The notes beneath the pieces were generated by a model that saw nothing but the letters and a program-made list of their open reading frames with translations, was not told the origin of the DNA and ran no database searches. A stretch of DNA of 38,937 nt from Candidatus Endomicrobium macrotermitis (GTDB lineage: Bacteria; Elusimicrobiota; Endomicrobiia; Endomicrobiales; Endomicrobiaceae). The stretch spans positions 1-38,937 of the forward strand of contig JAISVT010000033.1 of the NCBI GenBank assembly GCA_031271405.1, written 5' to 3'. Positions 1-8,307 of the stretch are shown piece after piece; the stretch's first letter is position 1; each line of letters starts with the position of its first letter. A program made the position numbers and the translations under genes.

Positions 1-116
1 TAACGATGGACATAGAGCTGATAATGCCTGTAGCGATGGAGAAGCAGCTGAGATTTGCGATAAGAGAAGGCGGAAGAACGGTAGGTTCCGGAGTAGTTAC
101 CGAAATCGTCGAATAA
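1..116 (+). CDS. tuf: Elongation factor Tu, C-terminal fragment (partial)
   Basis: This is the last part of EF-Tu, the GTPase that delivers aminoacyl-tRNA to the ribosome. The reading frame starts at base 3 and reads [20 protein letters not shown], followed by the very conserved [12 protein letters not shown] and a TAA at 114-116. This is the end of the third beta-barrel domain. The rest of the gene lies upstream of the window. It sits directly before rpsJ, the common str-S10 arrangement. The following gap (117-238) holds a small hairpin around CGCGCTTAAAAGCGC and no gene. Confidence 0.95.
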   Translation, partial: TMDIELIMPVAMEKQLRFAIREGGRTVGSGVVTEIVE

Positions 117-238
117 TAAAGAAATTTTGCGGTTATGCTTACCTCTGGCGGGGGTCGTCGCGCTTAAAAGCGCATAGTCTGGCGACAAAGCGTAATTTCG
201 AAGTCATATAAAAAAGTAAAACAAACAGGATTGAAAAC

Positions 239-565
239 ATGTCAAATGAAAAAGCAGTTCCGGCACAGAGATTGAGAATTAAGTTGCGCGCTTACGACCA
301 TAAAATGTTGGACGATTCTCTTGCAAAAATCGTAGAGACTGCAAGGCGTACGGGAGCAGCCATAACGGGTCCCGTTCTTTTGCCTACGCATATAAAAAAG
401 TACACGGTCAACAGATCCGTTCACTCCGACAAAAAGTCTCGCGAGCAGTTTGAAATGAGAATACACAAAAGATTGGTCGACATACGCGAACCTTCGTCCA
501 AAACGGTGGAAGAGTTGATGAAACTCGACCTTCCGGCGGGCGTTGACATCGAAATAAAAATGTAG
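239..565 (+). CDS. rpsJ: 30S ribosomal protein S10 (NusE)
   Basis: S10 is a head protein of the small subunit and, as NusE, joins the transcription antitermination complex. The 108-residue product has the family core ([17 protein letters not shown], then [17 protein letters not shown] and HKRLVDI near the end). It carries a few extra residues at the N-terminus and its C-terminus is DIEIKM. The ATG follows an AGGA at about 228. It opens the S10 operon after tuf; the downstream gap to rplC is filled by a palindromic element. Confidence 0.97.
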   Translation: MSNEKAVPAQRLRIKLRAYDHKMLDDSLAKIVETARRTGAAITGPVLLPTHIKKYTVNRSVHSDKKSREQFEMRIHKRLVDIREPSSKTVEELMKLDLPAGVDIEIKM

Positions 566-573
566 TTTGAAAG

Positions 574-699
574 ATAAAGTGAAGATTTAAAAGTGAAAAG
601 CGAAAATGATGTATTTTCGCATAGCGGAAATCGGTAAATGGGTTTTGCTTTCGGCAAAACGCGTTATTTTAACTTTAAACTTTGCGCTTTTCGCTTTAT
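574..699 (+). repeat. Palindromic element, family B (heptamer type)
   Basis: The left arm (about 574-604) is purine-rich with units such as AAGTGAAAAGCGAAA. The right arm (about 669-699) reads TTTGCGCTTTTCGCTTT and similar, so the two form an imperfect inverted repeat. A shorter internal hairpin (TTTTGCTTTCGGCAAAA, 643-659) lies in the loop. It fills nearly the whole gap between rpsJ and rplC. It has no terminal T tract, so it is not a plain terminator. It belongs with the elements at 14462, 14985 and 35678. Confidence 0.75.
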
Positions 700-716
700 A
701 TTAAAAGAGAGAAAAT

Positions 717-1394
717 ATGTTAAAATCAATAATCGGAAAAAAAATAGGAATGACTCAGGTTTTTGACGATAAGGGTAACCTTATACCCGTAACTGTCGTC
801 GAAGCCGGGCCTTGCGTTGTCACGGGCATACGCACGGCTGAAAAAGACGGATACAGCGCGGTTCAGCTGGGTTTCGGAGACGCTGAAGAGAAAAAGCTCA
901 TAAAGCCCCGCATGGGATTTTTTAAGAAAAACAATCTTTCTCCAAAAAAAATCTTAAGAGAGTTCAGAGTAGCGGACGCTGCTTCCTTTTCCGTAGGACA
1001 GGAAATAAAAGCCGATACTTTTAAGGCCGGCGATTATGTCGACGTTTCGGCGCTGACAAAGGGAAAAGGTTATGCGGGCGTAATCAAAAGACATAATTTC
1101 GGAATGCAGCCCAGAACCCATGGACAGTCGGACAGAATGCGCGCCAGAGGTTCAAGCGGCGGACAGGGACCCCAAAAGCTTTTTAAAGGTATGAGAATGT
1201 CTGGACATTTGGGCGTTGAATATGTTACAATACAAAAATTGCTCGTTGTAAACGTTGATGCGGAAAAGAATCTTATGCTTATAAAAGGAGCCGTACCCGC
1301 CGTTAAAACCGGAACGCTTCTTATCAGCAATACGCTTAAGAAAATTCCCGTCGTAAAAGAAATCAAAACGGACAAAAAAGCAAAGAAGAAATAA
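717..1394 (+). CDS. rplC: 50S ribosomal protein L3
   Basis: L3 is an early assembly protein of the large subunit near the peptidyl-transferase centre. The 225-residue product begins IIGKKIGMTQVFDDKGNLIP and carries the central loop motif around residues 120-160 (GKGYAGVIKRHNF, RTHGQSDRMRARGSSG, KGMRMSGHLG), all characteristic. A lysine-rich tail (KTDKKAKKK) ends the protein and makes it slightly longer than typical. The ATG is preceded by AGAGAGAAAAT. It is the second gene of the S10 operon, with palindromic elements on both sides. Confidence 0.97.
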   Translation: MLKSIIGKKIGMTQVFDDKGNLIPVTVVEAGPCVVTGIRTAEKDGYSAVQLGFGDAEEKKLIKPRMGFFKKNNLSPKKILREFRVADAASFSVGQEIKADTFKAGDYVDVSALTKGKGYAGVIKRHNFGMQPRTHGQSDRMRARGSSGGQGPQKLFKGMRMSGHLGVEYVTIQKLLVVNVDAEKNLMLIKGAVPAVKTGTLLISNTLKKIPVVKEIKTDKKAKKK

Positions 1395-1397
1395 TTG

Positions 1398-1480
1398 GGA
1401 AGATTAGAAGTTTGGATGTTTAGAAGTTTGGCAGCGGCAGTTGCCGGACTTTCGGGCTTCCAGGCTCTCCGAGCTTCCAT
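1398..1480 (+). repeat. Palindromic element, family A (octamer type)
   Basis: The left arm consists of 8-base units (GAAGATTA, GAAGTTTG, GATGTTTA, GAAGTTTG) followed by GCAGC. The right arm is TTGCC followed by GGACTTTC, GGGCTTCC, AGGCTCTC and CGAGCTTC. The two arms pair imperfectly. It begins four bases after the rplC stop codon and ends about 20 bases before the rplD start, leaving just room for a Shine-Dalgarno site. Confidence 0.8.
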
Positions 1481-1498
1481 ATGAGAGAGAAAAGTAAA

Positions 1499-2116
1499 AT
1501 GGAAACGATAGTTTATAACGCTAAAGGTCAGGAAAAAGGAAAGATGGAGCTTCCCGCTTTTTTTAACACGGAAGTTTCCGACGTCCTTTTGCATGAAATA
1601 ACAACAGCCTATTTAAACAACCAAAGATCAGGCACGCATAAAACGAAAACCAGAGGCGAAGTGTCTTTTTCGGGCGCCAAACCCTGGAAGCAGAAAGGCA
1701 CCGGAAATGCCCGCGCGGGACAGAAAAATTCTCCTTTGTGGAGAAAAGGCGGAGTGATTTTCGGACCGGAGCCGAGAGATTACTACACGAAACTTTCAAA
1801 GCAGAAAAAGAAACTTTCTCTCAGCATGGCTTTCTCGGCGCAGCTTCAAAACGGGAACGTTATGGTCGTGGATTCTGTCAAAGTAAGCGAAGTCAAAACG
1901 AAAAAAGTGGCCGAACTCGTCAAAAATCTCAAGGTTGAAGGCAAAAAAGTCGTTTTTGCCGTTAACAACGACGCGGATTTTAAACTTGCGGCCAGAAACG
2001 TAGAAAATGTCGTTGTGGAAAACGTAAAAAATATCAATGCGTACCAGGTTCTTTGGGCGGATAAGCTTGTTATTACGCCCGAAGCCATAGAAATTCTTAA
2101 AGAAAGGCAAGCCTAA
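1499..2116 (+). CDS. rplD: 50S ribosomal protein L4
   Basis: L4 lines the peptide exit tunnel and in some bacteria autoregulates the S10 operon. The product (205 residues from METIVYNAKGQEKG) carries the long loop GEVSFSGAKPWKQKGTGNAR, AGQKNSPLWRKGGVIFGP and the usual C-terminal domain ending VITPEAIEILKERQA. An in-frame ATG at 1481 would add six residues, but it abuts the palindromic element. The ATG at 1499 sits behind GAGAGAGAAAAG, so I prefer 1499. Confidence 0.96.
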   Translation: METIVYNAKGQEKGKMELPAFFNTEVSDVLLHEITTAYLNNQRSGTHKTKTRGEVSFSGAKPWKQKGTGNARAGQKNSPLWRKGGVIFGPEPRDYYTKLSKQKKKLSLSMAFSAQLQNGNVMVVDSVKVSEVKTKKVAELVKNLKVEGKKVVFAVNNDADFKLAARNVENVVVENVKNINAYQVLWADKLVITPEAIEILKERQA

Positions 2117-2155
2117 AACTTAAGGCTTGTCTTTATTAATTGTACAGGGACTAAA

Positions 2156-2443
2156 ATGGATATCAGAAACATAATAAAAAGACCGATAGTAACCGAAAAA
2201 GCTTCAATCATGAAAGAAAAAGACAATAAATATACTTTTATGGTTGATAAAGACGCAAACAAACACCAGATAAAAATGGCTGTTGAAAATTTGTTCAACG
2301 TTAAAGTTGAAAGCGTGCATACCTCGAACTATGCAGGAAAAGCAAAAAGAATGGGCGCGCACTCCGGATACAGAAGCGATTGGAAAAAAGCTATAGTAAA
2401 ACTTGGCAAAGGCCAAGAAATTCAAATGGTCGATGAAGCCTAA
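2156..2443 (+). CDS. rplW: 50S ribosomal protein L23
   Basis: L23 sits at the tunnel exit and is the docking point for trigger factor and SRP. The 95-residue product has the standard opening (DIRNIIKRPIVTEKA) and the KYTFMVDKDANKHQIKMAVE helix region, then VESVHTSNYAGKAKR, with a typical C-terminus for the family. The ATG lies about 40 bases after rplD with a short purine stretch (AGGGACTAAA) as ribosome-binding site. Confidence 0.97.
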   Translation: MDIRNIIKRPIVTEKASIMKEKDNKYTFMVDKDANKHQIKMAVENLFNVKVESVHTSNYAGKAKRMGAHSGYRSDWKKAIVKLGKGQEIQMVDEA

Positions 2444-2521
2444 GCATTTTAGGGTTTCATAAGCATATAACGAGTTTAGCCTTTTAGCATACATCTTAAT
2501 ACGGACAGTTTGCGCAATAGC

Positions 2522-2554
2522 GCGAAGAGCGAAGTGTGAAGAGTGGAGTTAAGG
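2522..2554 (+). repeat. Half element, family B arm
   Basis: The purine-rich string GCGAAGAGCGAAGTGTGAAG continues as AGTGGAGTTAAGG. It consists of the same degenerate 7-base units as the left arms at 14985 and 35678, but I see no matching right arm in this gap. It lies in the 181-base gap between rplW and rplB. A separate small hairpin, GGAGCG-loop-CGCTCC at 2586-2606, sits closer to rplB. Confidence 0.5.
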
Positions 2555-2624
2555 AAAAAGGACGTTATTAGCAAGAAGCAAATATGGAGCGGCTGCAAAG
2601 CGCTCCGATAAACAGGAAAAAGCA

Positions 2625-3461
2625 ATGCCGATTAAAACATTCAAACCCTACACGCAGTCCAGAAGACAGATGTCTATTTCCGATTTCTCGGATATAACCA
2701 AAACAGAACCTGAAAAATCGTTGACAAGAATCATCAAAAAAACCGGCGGACGCAACAATACCGGACAGGTAATGGTGCGTTTCAAAGGCGGCGGTCACAA
2801 AAGGTTTTACAGAATCATTGATTTCAAAAGGGATAAACTCAATATTCCCGCCGAAGTCATAGCGGTCGAGTACGATCCTAACCGTTCGAGCAGAATAGCT
2901 CTTATTCAGTACAAAGACGGCGAAAAAAGATATATAATTCAGCCCGCGGGAGTTGGCGTGGGAGATTCCCTTATGTCCGGTCCGGATGCCGAGATAAAAG
3001 CAGGAAATTCTCTTCCGCTTTCCAATATCCCCGTAGGTACGTTTATACATAACCTGGAACTGGTCCCCGGTAAAGGCGGACAGCTTGTCCGTTCAGCCGG
3101 AGCCGCAGCTCAGCTGCTTGCCAAAGAAGGCGATTACGCTCACGTAAGAATGCCTTCCGGCGAGATAAGACTGGTTCGCGTAAACTGTTATGCTACGATT
3201 GGTCAGGTAGGAAATCTGGACCATGAAAACATTACGATAGGCTCTGCAGGAAGAAGCCGCCATCTCGGAAGAAAACCCCATGTGCGCGGAACTGCAATGA
3301 ACTCTGTTGACCATCCTCACGGAGGAGGCAGAGGAAGAAGCAAAGGAAACAATCAGCCCAGAAGCCCCTGGAACCAGCCTGCGAAAGGTTTCAAGACAAG
3401 ACCCAGAAAAGTTTGGGATTGGGTGATAGTAAGCCATCGTAATAAAGCCAAGAAGAGATAG
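2625..3461 (+). CDS. rplB: 50S ribosomal protein L2
   Basis: L2 binds domain IV of 23S rRNA and is needed for subunit joining and peptidyl transfer. The 278-residue product matches the usual length. It shows [17 protein letters not shown] at the start, [20 protein letters not shown], the SH3-like domain, and the essential C-terminal region ([20 protein letters not shown], with the conserved histidine of the DHPHGGG loop). The ATG follows AGGAAAAAGCA. Confidence 0.98.
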   Translation: MPIKTFKPYTQSRRQMSISDFSDITKTEPEKSLTRIIKKTGGRNNTGQVMVRFKGGGHKRFYRIIDFKRDKLNIPAEVIAVEYDPNRSSRIALIQYKDGEKRYIIQPAGVGVGDSLMSGPDAEIKAGNSLPLSNIPVGTFIHNLELVPGKGGQLVRSAGAAAQLLAKEGDYAHVRMPSGEIRLVRVNCYATIGQVGNLDHENITIGSAGRSRHLGRKPHVRGTAMNSVDHPHGGGRGRSKGNNQPRSPWNQPAKGFKTRPRKVWDWVIVSHRNKAKKR

Positions 3462-3522
3462 TTAAAAAGACAGTCAGGAGCCGGAAGTTCGGGCTTCGTA
3501 CTGCCGTTCAAAGAGGAAATAA

Positions 3523-3807
3523 ATGAGCCGTTCAACTAAAAAAGGCCCTTATGTAGACGCGAAGCTTTTGAAAAAAATGCAAAAGCTTAACGATGCCGGC
3601 GAAAAGAAAGTGATTAAAACGTGGGCGAGAGCATCCGTTATAACTCCAGAATTTGTCGGTCACACAATCGCTATACATAACGGCAAAAAGTTTTTGCCGA
3701 TTTTCATATCGGAACAGATGGTAGGTCACAGGCTGGGCGAATTCGCTCCGACCAGAACTTTTAAAGGTCACGGCGGAATGACCAAGCAGGAAACGTCGTT
3801 AACATAA
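3523..3807 (+). CDS. rpsS: 30S ribosomal protein S19
   Basis: S19 pairs with S13 in the head of the small subunit and contacts tRNA and the bridge to the large subunit. The 94-residue product reads [19 protein letters not shown], then [20 protein letters not shown]-like sequence (here [17 protein letters not shown]) and the terminal [14 protein letters not shown]. The start codon is preceded by AGAGGAAATAA. A degenerate hairpin (3471-3503, CAGT..GAAG / CTTC..ACTG) lies in the gap before it. Confidence 0.97.
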   Translation: MSRSTKKGPYVDAKLLKKMQKLNDAGEKKVIKTWARASVITPEFVGHTIAIHNGKKFLPIFISEQMVGHRLGEFAPTRTFKGHGGMTKQETSLT

Positions 3808-3811
3808 AGAC

Positions 3812-3902
3812 AGAAGTTTAGACGGGTTTGAAGTTTAGAAGCTTGGCGCAGAGGGATAAAGTCGTTGCCGGACTTCCGGGCATCCAAGCTCTCCAAACTT
3901 CC
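3812..3902 (+). repeat. Palindromic element, family A
   Basis: The best-paired part is GAAGTTTAGAAGCTTGG at 3830-3846 against CCAAGCTCTCCAAACTTC at 3884-3901. Further outer units are degenerate, and an inner TTGCCGGACTTCC matches other family A right arms. The element fills the gap between rpsS and rplV. An open reading frame happens to run through it into rplV, which could mislead start prediction. Confidence 0.82.
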
Positions 3903-3920
3903 GATCCAAAGGATATAGAG

Positions 3921-4343
3921 ATGCAAGCACAAGCTACAGCAAAATTTGTAAGATATACGCCAAGAAAAGTGAATCAGGTTTTGGCTCTCATAAGAAACAA
4001 AAGAGTCTCCAAGGCTTTTGAAATTCTTTCTTTTCTTCCTAAATCGGCGGGAACGCTTGTCGAAAAAGTTTTGAAAAGCGCGACCGCAAATTCGGGGAAA
4101 CTTAAAGATTTTTCAAATCTTAAAGTTAAGGAAGCGTGGGTAGGAAACGGGCCTATTCTCAAAAGAATGAGACCGGGACCCATGGGAAGAGGGATGCCGG
4201 TAAAAAAGAGAACGTCGCACCTTACGATAGTGGTCACCGACGCGGGCATCGCTCCGGAAAGAAGAAAGAAAAATGCGTCAAAGAACGTAGCCGCCGCAGT
4301 TCCGGCGGAGAAGAAGGACGTTTTGGGCGCGGCAAAAAAATAG
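3921..4343 (+). CDS. rplV: 50S ribosomal protein L22
   Basis: L22 contacts all domains of 23S rRNA and its hairpin loop reaches into the exit tunnel. The product (140 residues from MQAQATAKFVRYTPRKVNQV) has the family core and the tunnel hairpin (GPILKRMRPGPMGRGMPVKK, then RTSHLTIVV). A tail rich in Ala and Lys makes it longer than the common length of about 110. The frame is open upstream to 3828, but that part is palindromic-element sequence. The ATG at 3921 behind AAAGGATATAGAG fits the family start. Confidence 0.95.
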   Translation: MQAQATAKFVRYTPRKVNQVLALIRNKRVSKAFEILSFLPKSAGTLVEKVLKSATANSGKLKDFSNLKVKEAWVGNGPILKRMRPGPMGRGMPVKKRTSHLTIVVTDAGIAPERRKKNASKNVAAAVPAEKKDVLGAAKK

Positions 4344-4358
4344 GAAAAGGTAAGAAAA

Positions 4359-5090
4359 ATGGGTCATAAAGTACATCCTAAAAGCGTAAGACTCGGGTAT
4401 ATCAAAGATTGGGACTCCAAATGGTTCAACCTTAAAGAGATGCCTGATTTTATAGAAGAAGACCGCCGTATAAGAGCTTATCTGAAAAACAAGCTGAAAA
4501 TGGCTTCGGTTTCGAAGATAGGCATAGAAAGAGCGGGAAAATACCTGAGGGTAAACATTTATACCGCGCGTCCCGGCATTGTCATAGGCAAAGGCGGGCA
4601 GGGTATTGAAAATTTAAGAAAAGAAGTAGAATCTATGACCGCGAGAAAAACTTTTGTCAACGTTATGGAAATAAAAAGGCCTGAAACCGACGCACAGCTT
4701 GCCGCTGAAGGCATAGCGTTTCAGCTTGAAAAGCAAATAGCTTTCAGAAGGGCGATGAAAAAAACCATCGAAAAGGCTATGGCGGCCGGAGCGCAGGGCA
4801 TAAAAGTTATGGTTTCGGGAAGAATCGGCGGAGCGGAAATCGCGAGAACCGAGTGGCTTAAAGAAGGAAGAGTTCCTCTTCAGACTTTCAGAGCCGATAT
4901 AGATTACGGTTTTACCGAAGCCTACACGACAATGGGCCAAATAGGCGTAAAAGTCTGGATATTCAAAAAGGAGCATTTCAAGAAAACTACGAAAGATCTC
5001 CTTGAAGAAGCCAAACTTGTTGACGCGGAAGCTTTGTCGTCAAACGCGCCTGCGGGACAGCAGCAGACGACTCATGAAGAGCCTAAATAA
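4359..5090 (+). CDS. rpsC: 30S ribosomal protein S3
   Basis: S3 forms part of the mRNA entry channel and helicase activity of the ribosome. The 243-residue product begins MGHKVHPKSVRLGYIKDWDS. It contains a KH type 2 domain with the GKGGQGIENLR signature (around residues 79-90) and the C-terminal domain with VSGRIGGAEIARTEW and RADIDYGF. It ends in a polar tail (AGQQQTTHEEPK). It starts 16 bases after rplV with AGGTAAGAAA upstream. Confidence 0.97.
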   Translation: MGHKVHPKSVRLGYIKDWDSKWFNLKEMPDFIEEDRRIRAYLKNKLKMASVSKIGIERAGKYLRVNIYTARPGIVIGKGGQGIENLRKEVESMTARKTFVNVMEIKRPETDAQLAAEGIAFQLEKQIAFRRAMKKTIEKAMAAGAQGIKVMVSGRIGGAEIARTEWLKEGRVPLQTFRADIDYGFTEAYTTMGQIGVKVWIFKKEHFKKTTKDLLEEAKLVDAEALSSNAPAGQQQTTHEEPK

Positions 5091-5117
5091 ATCAGATAAA
5101 AGTCAGAGGACATAATT

Positions 5118-5531
5118 ATGTTGATGCCAAAAAGAGTAAAATATAGAAAAACGCACAGAGGCAGAATGAAGGGCAAAGCCAAAGGCGGAACGTATTTGGC
5201 TTTCGGAAAATACGGCCTTCAGGCGCTTGAACCTGTCTGGATTAACAGCAACCAGATAGAAGCTGCCCGTATAACCCTTGCAAGGTTTATAAAGAAAGGC
5301 GGAAAGGTCTGGATCAGAATATTCCCTGATAAACCGGTAACCAAAAAGCCTGCCGAAACCAGAATGGGTAAAGGCAAGGGCGATCCGCAGTTTTGGGTTG
5401 CCGTAGTAAAGCCGGGAAGAGTGATGTTCGAAATGGAAGGACTTCCCGAAGCCGAAGCGAAAAAAGCTTTGACGCTGGCTTCAAACAAACTTCCGATAAA
5501 CACAAAGATACTGGTCAGAGCAGAAATTTAA
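5118..5531 (+). CDS. rplP: 50S ribosomal protein L16
   Basis: L16 organises the A site and contacts tRNA. The 137-residue product has the near-invariant N-terminus [19 protein letters not shown] and later [20 protein letters not shown], then [13 protein letters not shown], all diagnostic. AGAGGA lies seven bases before the ATG. The next gap (5532-5582) holds short AATTC-rich units that look like debris of another small repeat. Confidence 0.97.
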   Translation: MLMPKRVKYRKTHRGRMKGKAKGGTYLAFGKYGLQALEPVWINSNQIEAARITLARFIKKGGKVWIRIFPDKPVTKKPAETRMGKGKGDPQFWVAVVKPGRVMFEMEGLPEAEAKKALTLASNKLPINTKILVRAEI

Positions 5532-5582
5532 TTCGCGGAATTTTTAATTCGTAGAATTTAATTCCCAAAATGGAACGGTAAG

Positions 5583-5786
5583 ATGAAAAGCAAAAATTGG
5601 CAGGAAATGAAAAATATGACGGACTCGGAGCTTTCCGTAAAACTCAACGACGCGCAGGATAGGCTGTTTAAGTTGAAATTCCGCCACTCGGCGGCTCCTG
5701 TGAAAAATCCTCTTGAGATAAGAAGCTTGAGAAGAGACATTGCAAGAATCAAGACGTTGCTTGCTCAAAAGAAAGAGTCTAAATAA
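5583..5786 (+). CDS. rpmC: 50S ribosomal protein L29
   Basis: L29 is a two-helix protein at the tunnel exit next to L23. The 67-residue product MKSKNWQEMKNMTDSELSVK contains the usual central helix region (LFKLKFRHSAAPVKNPLEIR) and ends with RRDIARIKTLLAQKKESK. It lies between rplP and rpsQ as in most S10 operons. Confidence 0.95.
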   Translation: MKSKNWQEMKNMTDSELSVKLNDAQDRLFKLKFRHSAAPVKNPLEIRSLRRDIARIKTLLAQKKESK

Positions 5787-5809
5787 GACGACAAAAATAG
5801 GAAGGAAAA

Positions 5810-6073
5810 ATGGCTGAACGTGGAAAACGTACATTTCGTACAGGCGTAGTAGTAAACGATAAAAGCGATAAAACAAGAATGGTTTTGGTTTCGAGAACGT
5901 ACCGCCATTCCTTGTATGACCGTGTGCTCCGCAGCAAAAGAAAATATGCGGTTCACGATGAGAAAAATGTTTCCCGCATGGGCGATACGGTTAAAATAAT
6001 GGAGTCAAGGCCGATTTCGAAAACAAAGAAATGGGTTTTGGTTGAAGTGGTAAACAAAGCGCAGGCCGAATAA
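5810..6073 (+). CDS. rpsQ: 30S ribosomal protein S17
   Basis: S17 is a primary 16S rRNA binder with an OB fold. The 87-residue product has GVVVNDKSDKTRMVLVSRTY, the RSKRKYAVHDE loop and GDTVKIMESRPISKTKKW, the family signature. A strong AGGAAGGAAAA precedes the ATG, 23 bases after rpmC. Confidence 0.97.
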   Translation: MAERGKRTFRTGVVVNDKSDKTRMVLVSRTYRHSLYDRVLRSKRKYAVHDEKNVSRMGDTVKIMESRPISKTKKWVLVEVVNKAQAE

Positions 6074-6123
6074 AACTCGTAGAAGTTTTCGGCGGGCATG
6101 ACAAAAGCTAAAAGGACAGTAAA

Positions 6124-6492
6124 ATGATTCAGGAAAGATCTATTTTGAATGTTGCCGATAATTCCGGCGCGAAAAAAATACGCTGCTTCAGGGTTACGAA
6201 GGGCTTGAAACGCCGTTACGCAGGCATCGGCGACGTAATTCACGCGTCCGTTCAGGACGCTTTGCCGCATGCGGCAATAAAAAAAGGCGACGTAGTAAAA
6301 GCGGTTATAGTACGCACCGTAAAAGAAATGCGCCGCAATGACGGAACGTACATAAAGTTTGACGATAACGCGGCAGTCATAATCAACGACGAAGGCGAAC
6401 CGAAAGGTACTCGTATTTTCGGGCCGGTCGCAAGAGAACTCAGAGAGAACAATTATCTCAAAATAATCTCTTTGGCTCCCGAGGTTATATAG
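6124..6492 (+). CDS. rplN: 50S ribosomal protein L14
   Basis: L14 lies at the subunit interface. The 122-residue product, the exact usual length, has [20 protein letters not shown], the [20 protein letters not shown] segment and [20 protein letters not shown] at the C-terminus. AAAGGACAGTAAA precedes the start. It opens the spc-type gene order. Confidence 0.98.
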   Translation: MIQERSILNVADNSGAKKIRCFRVTKGLKRRYAGIGDVIHASVQDALPHAAIKKGDVVKAVIVRTVKEMRRNDGTYIKFDDNAAVIINDEGEPKGTRIFGPVARELRENNYLKIISLAPEVI

Positions 6493-6574
6493 TACGGACG
6501 GCGGTTTGACACGTCTGCGCAGCGCGGCTGCTATGACGCGGCTTGCAATTGTTAAAAATTAAAGGATGCAAGAA

Positions 6575-6898
6575 ATGCTTAATATTAAAAAGAAAGACAA
6601 AGTGGTTGTTTTATCCGGAAAAGACAAAGGCAAAAGAGGCGAAATTCTCGACGTGTTTCCGGATGAAGGCAAAGTTATAGTCGCGAAAGTCAATTTCGTA
6701 AAAAGGCACACGAAGCCCACTCAGAGAGATACGGGCGGAATCCGCGAAAAAGAAGCGCCTATTTCGGCAAGCAAAGTTATGCTCGTATGCCCGAAATGCG
6801 ATCAGGCTTCAAGGCCTAAGTTCGACTCTCTTTCCGACGGAAAAAAGGTCAGAATTTGCCGTAAATGCGGCGAAATGATAATAAACGACAAAAAATAA
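6575..6898 (+). CDS. rplX: 50S ribosomal protein L24, zinc-ribbon type
   Basis: L24 initiates large-subunit assembly. The product (107 residues from MLNIKKKDKVVVLSGKDKGK) has the KOW motif (GKDKGKRGEILDVFPDEGKV) and a C-terminal four-cysteine ribbon (VCPKCDQASRP then ICRKCGE) as seen in many non-proteobacterial L24 proteins. An upstream in-frame ATG at 6566 touches the AAAGG Shine-Dalgarno itself. The ATG at 6575 has nine bases of spacing, so I choose it. Confidence 0.94.
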   Translation: MLNIKKKDKVVVLSGKDKGKRGEILDVFPDEGKVIVAKVNFVKRHTKPTQRDTGGIREKEAPISASKVMLVCPKCDQASRPKFDSLSDGKKVRICRKCGEMIINDKK

Positions 6899-6925
6899 GC
6901 AAATTGATTGTATAAGGGAAAAATA

Positions 6926-7474
6926 ATGAATCAACCTCGTTTAAAAGAATTTTATCAGAAAAGCGTAGCAGGCGAGCTTTCAAAACAGTTCAGTTTCAAG
7001 AACTTTCATCAGGTTCCTAAAATCGAGAAAGTCGTAATCAATATCGGGCTTAGCGAAGCGAAAGAAAATATAAAAGTTTTGGATATCGCTTTAGCCGAAC
7101 TTTCGGCTATTACGGGGCAAAAGCCTCTCATTTGCCGCGCAAAGAAATCTGTTTCAAACTTTAAAATCCGCGAAGGTATGCCTATCGGGATTAAAGTAAC
7201 TTTAAGAAACGCGATTATGTACGAATTTTTGGACAGGCTTATCAATGTAGCCATTCCGCGCATAAGAGATTTCAGGGGAATAGAGCCTAACGGTTTCGAC
7301 GGAAGGGGCAATTATAATTTAGGCCTTACCGAACAATACATATTTCCGGAAATAAGCGTTGAAAAGTCGGATAAAGCCAGAGGAATGAATATAACGATCG
7401 TGACAACGGCGGAAAAAGACGAACACGCAAGGGCTCTTCTCGAAGCGCTCGGCATGCCGTTTAAGAAAAGATAA
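6926..7474 (+). CDS. rplE: 50S ribosomal protein L5
   Basis: L5 binds 5S rRNA and contacts the P-site tRNA. The product (182 residues from [20 protein letters not shown]) shows [39 protein letters not shown] and [15 protein letters not shown], all conserved. The frame is open to an ATG at 6908, but AAGGGAAAAATA places the start at 6926. Confidence 0.96.
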   Translation: MNQPRLKEFYQKSVAGELSKQFSFKNFHQVPKIEKVVINIGLSEAKENIKVLDIALAELSAITGQKPLICRAKKSVSNFKIREGMPIGIKVTLRNAIMYEFLDRLINVAIPRIRDFRGIEPNGFDGRGNYNLGLTEQYIFPEISVEKSDKARGMNITIVTTAEKDEHARALLEALGMPFKKR

Positions 7475-7545
7475 AAAATAAAGACAATTACGAATGTCGA
7501 ATTGCGAATTAAAAATCAACGGAGACATTTAAAAAAGGATTTAGA

Positions 7546-7731
7546 ATGGCTACAACTTCAGCAGAAGCAAAGATGCGTAAACCCCAGAAATTTGCAACAC
7601 GGTACAGGAACAGATGTCGCCTGTGTGGAAGACCGCGCGGCTATTACAGGGACTTCGGGCTTTGCAGAATATGTTTGCGCAAACTTGCGCATAACGGCGA
7701 AATACCGGGCGTTACAAAATCAAGCTGGTAA
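7546..7731 (+). CDS. rpsZ: 30S ribosomal protein S14, zinc-binding type Z
   Basis: S14 acts in the head of the small subunit. At 61 residues this is the short zinc form: [20 protein letters not shown] supplies the two CxxC pairs and [18 protein letters not shown] is the standard end. The upstream gap (7475-7545) holds AT-rich 7-base units (AATTACG, AATTGCG), a possible fourth repeat type. The ATG follows AAAAAAGGATTTAGA. Confidence 0.96.
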   Translation: MATTSAEAKMRKPQKFATRYRNRCRLCGRPRGYYRDFGLCRICLRKLAHNGEIPGVTKSSW

Positions 7732-7755
7732 TAATTTTTAAAAGAGGTCGGTCGA

Positions 7756-8151
7756 ATGATTACAGATCCAATATCAGATATGTTTGCGCGCGTTCGCAAT
7801 GCGAATGCCAAGCTTCATGAGAAAGTAGATGTTCCGTCTTCAAAATTGAAAGTAGAGATTGCCAAAATTTTGAAAGACGAAGGGTATATTGCAAACTTTA
7901 AAAGCATTGAAGACCACAAACAGGGCGTTTTGAGAGTTTATCTTAAATACACGGCGGAAGGCAAAGCCGTTCTTCAGGGCATAAAAAGAGTTTCGAAGTC
8001 AAGTTTGAGAATATACAAAGGTTACGAAGAAATGCCCAAAACGGTCGGCGGTCTCGGAGTAACCATAGTATCCACGTCCAAAGGCTTAATGACCGACAGA
8101 CAGGCCAGAAAAGACAAAGTCGGCGGAGAAATCATAGGATACGTCTGGTAA
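7756..8151 (+). CDS. rpsH: 30S ribosomal protein S8
   Basis: S8 binds the central domain of 16S rRNA and represses the spc operon in enterobacteria. The 131-residue product begins MITDPISDMFARVRNANAKL and ends with GVTIVSTSKGLMTDRQARKD and GGEIIGYVW, the family signature. It starts 24 bases after rpsZ behind AAAGAGGTCGG. Confidence 0.97.
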   Translation: MITDPISDMFARVRNANAKLHEKVDVPSSKLKVEIAKILKDEGYIANFKSIEDHKQGVLRVYLKYTAEGKAVLQGIKRVSKSSLRIYKGYEEMPKTVGGLGVTIVSTSKGLMTDRQARKDKVGGEIIGYVW

Positions 8152-8196
8152 GGCAATTTGGAGTTTTAAGAGTGGAGATACGGCAATGTCCGGATC

Positions 8197-8228
8197 TGTC
8201 GTTCCCGGGAGTTTCAGCCGGGAATCCA
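8197..8228. repeat. REP-like hairpin (TTCCCGG / CCGGGAA)
   Basis: TGTCGTTCCCGGGAGTTTCA followed by GCCGGGAATCCA forms a hairpin with 7-base arms TTCCCGG and CCGGGAA. Nearly the same string, flanked by similar sequence, occurs at 9427-9456. It resembles the widespread GTCATTCCCG...CGGGAATCCA class of bacterial repeats. It lies in the gap between rpsH and rplF. Confidence 0.7.
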
Positions 8229-8307
8229 TTTTAACTAAATAAAAGGCTTTTTCAACTGCGCGCGGGCGCGTTGTTTGAGACAAAGTTAAAAAGTTGAGGA
8301 ATAAACA

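Noticed and set aside
1070-1594. Long antisense open frames over ribosomal genes (for example opposite rplC)
   Set aside because: They mirror the codon bias of the true genes, have no ribosome-binding sites and no recognisable domains.
3828-3920. N-terminal extension of L22 from an upstream start
   Set aside because: The 31 extra codons are palindromic-element sequence read by chance; the ATG at 3921 has a ribosome-binding site and gives the usual L22 start.
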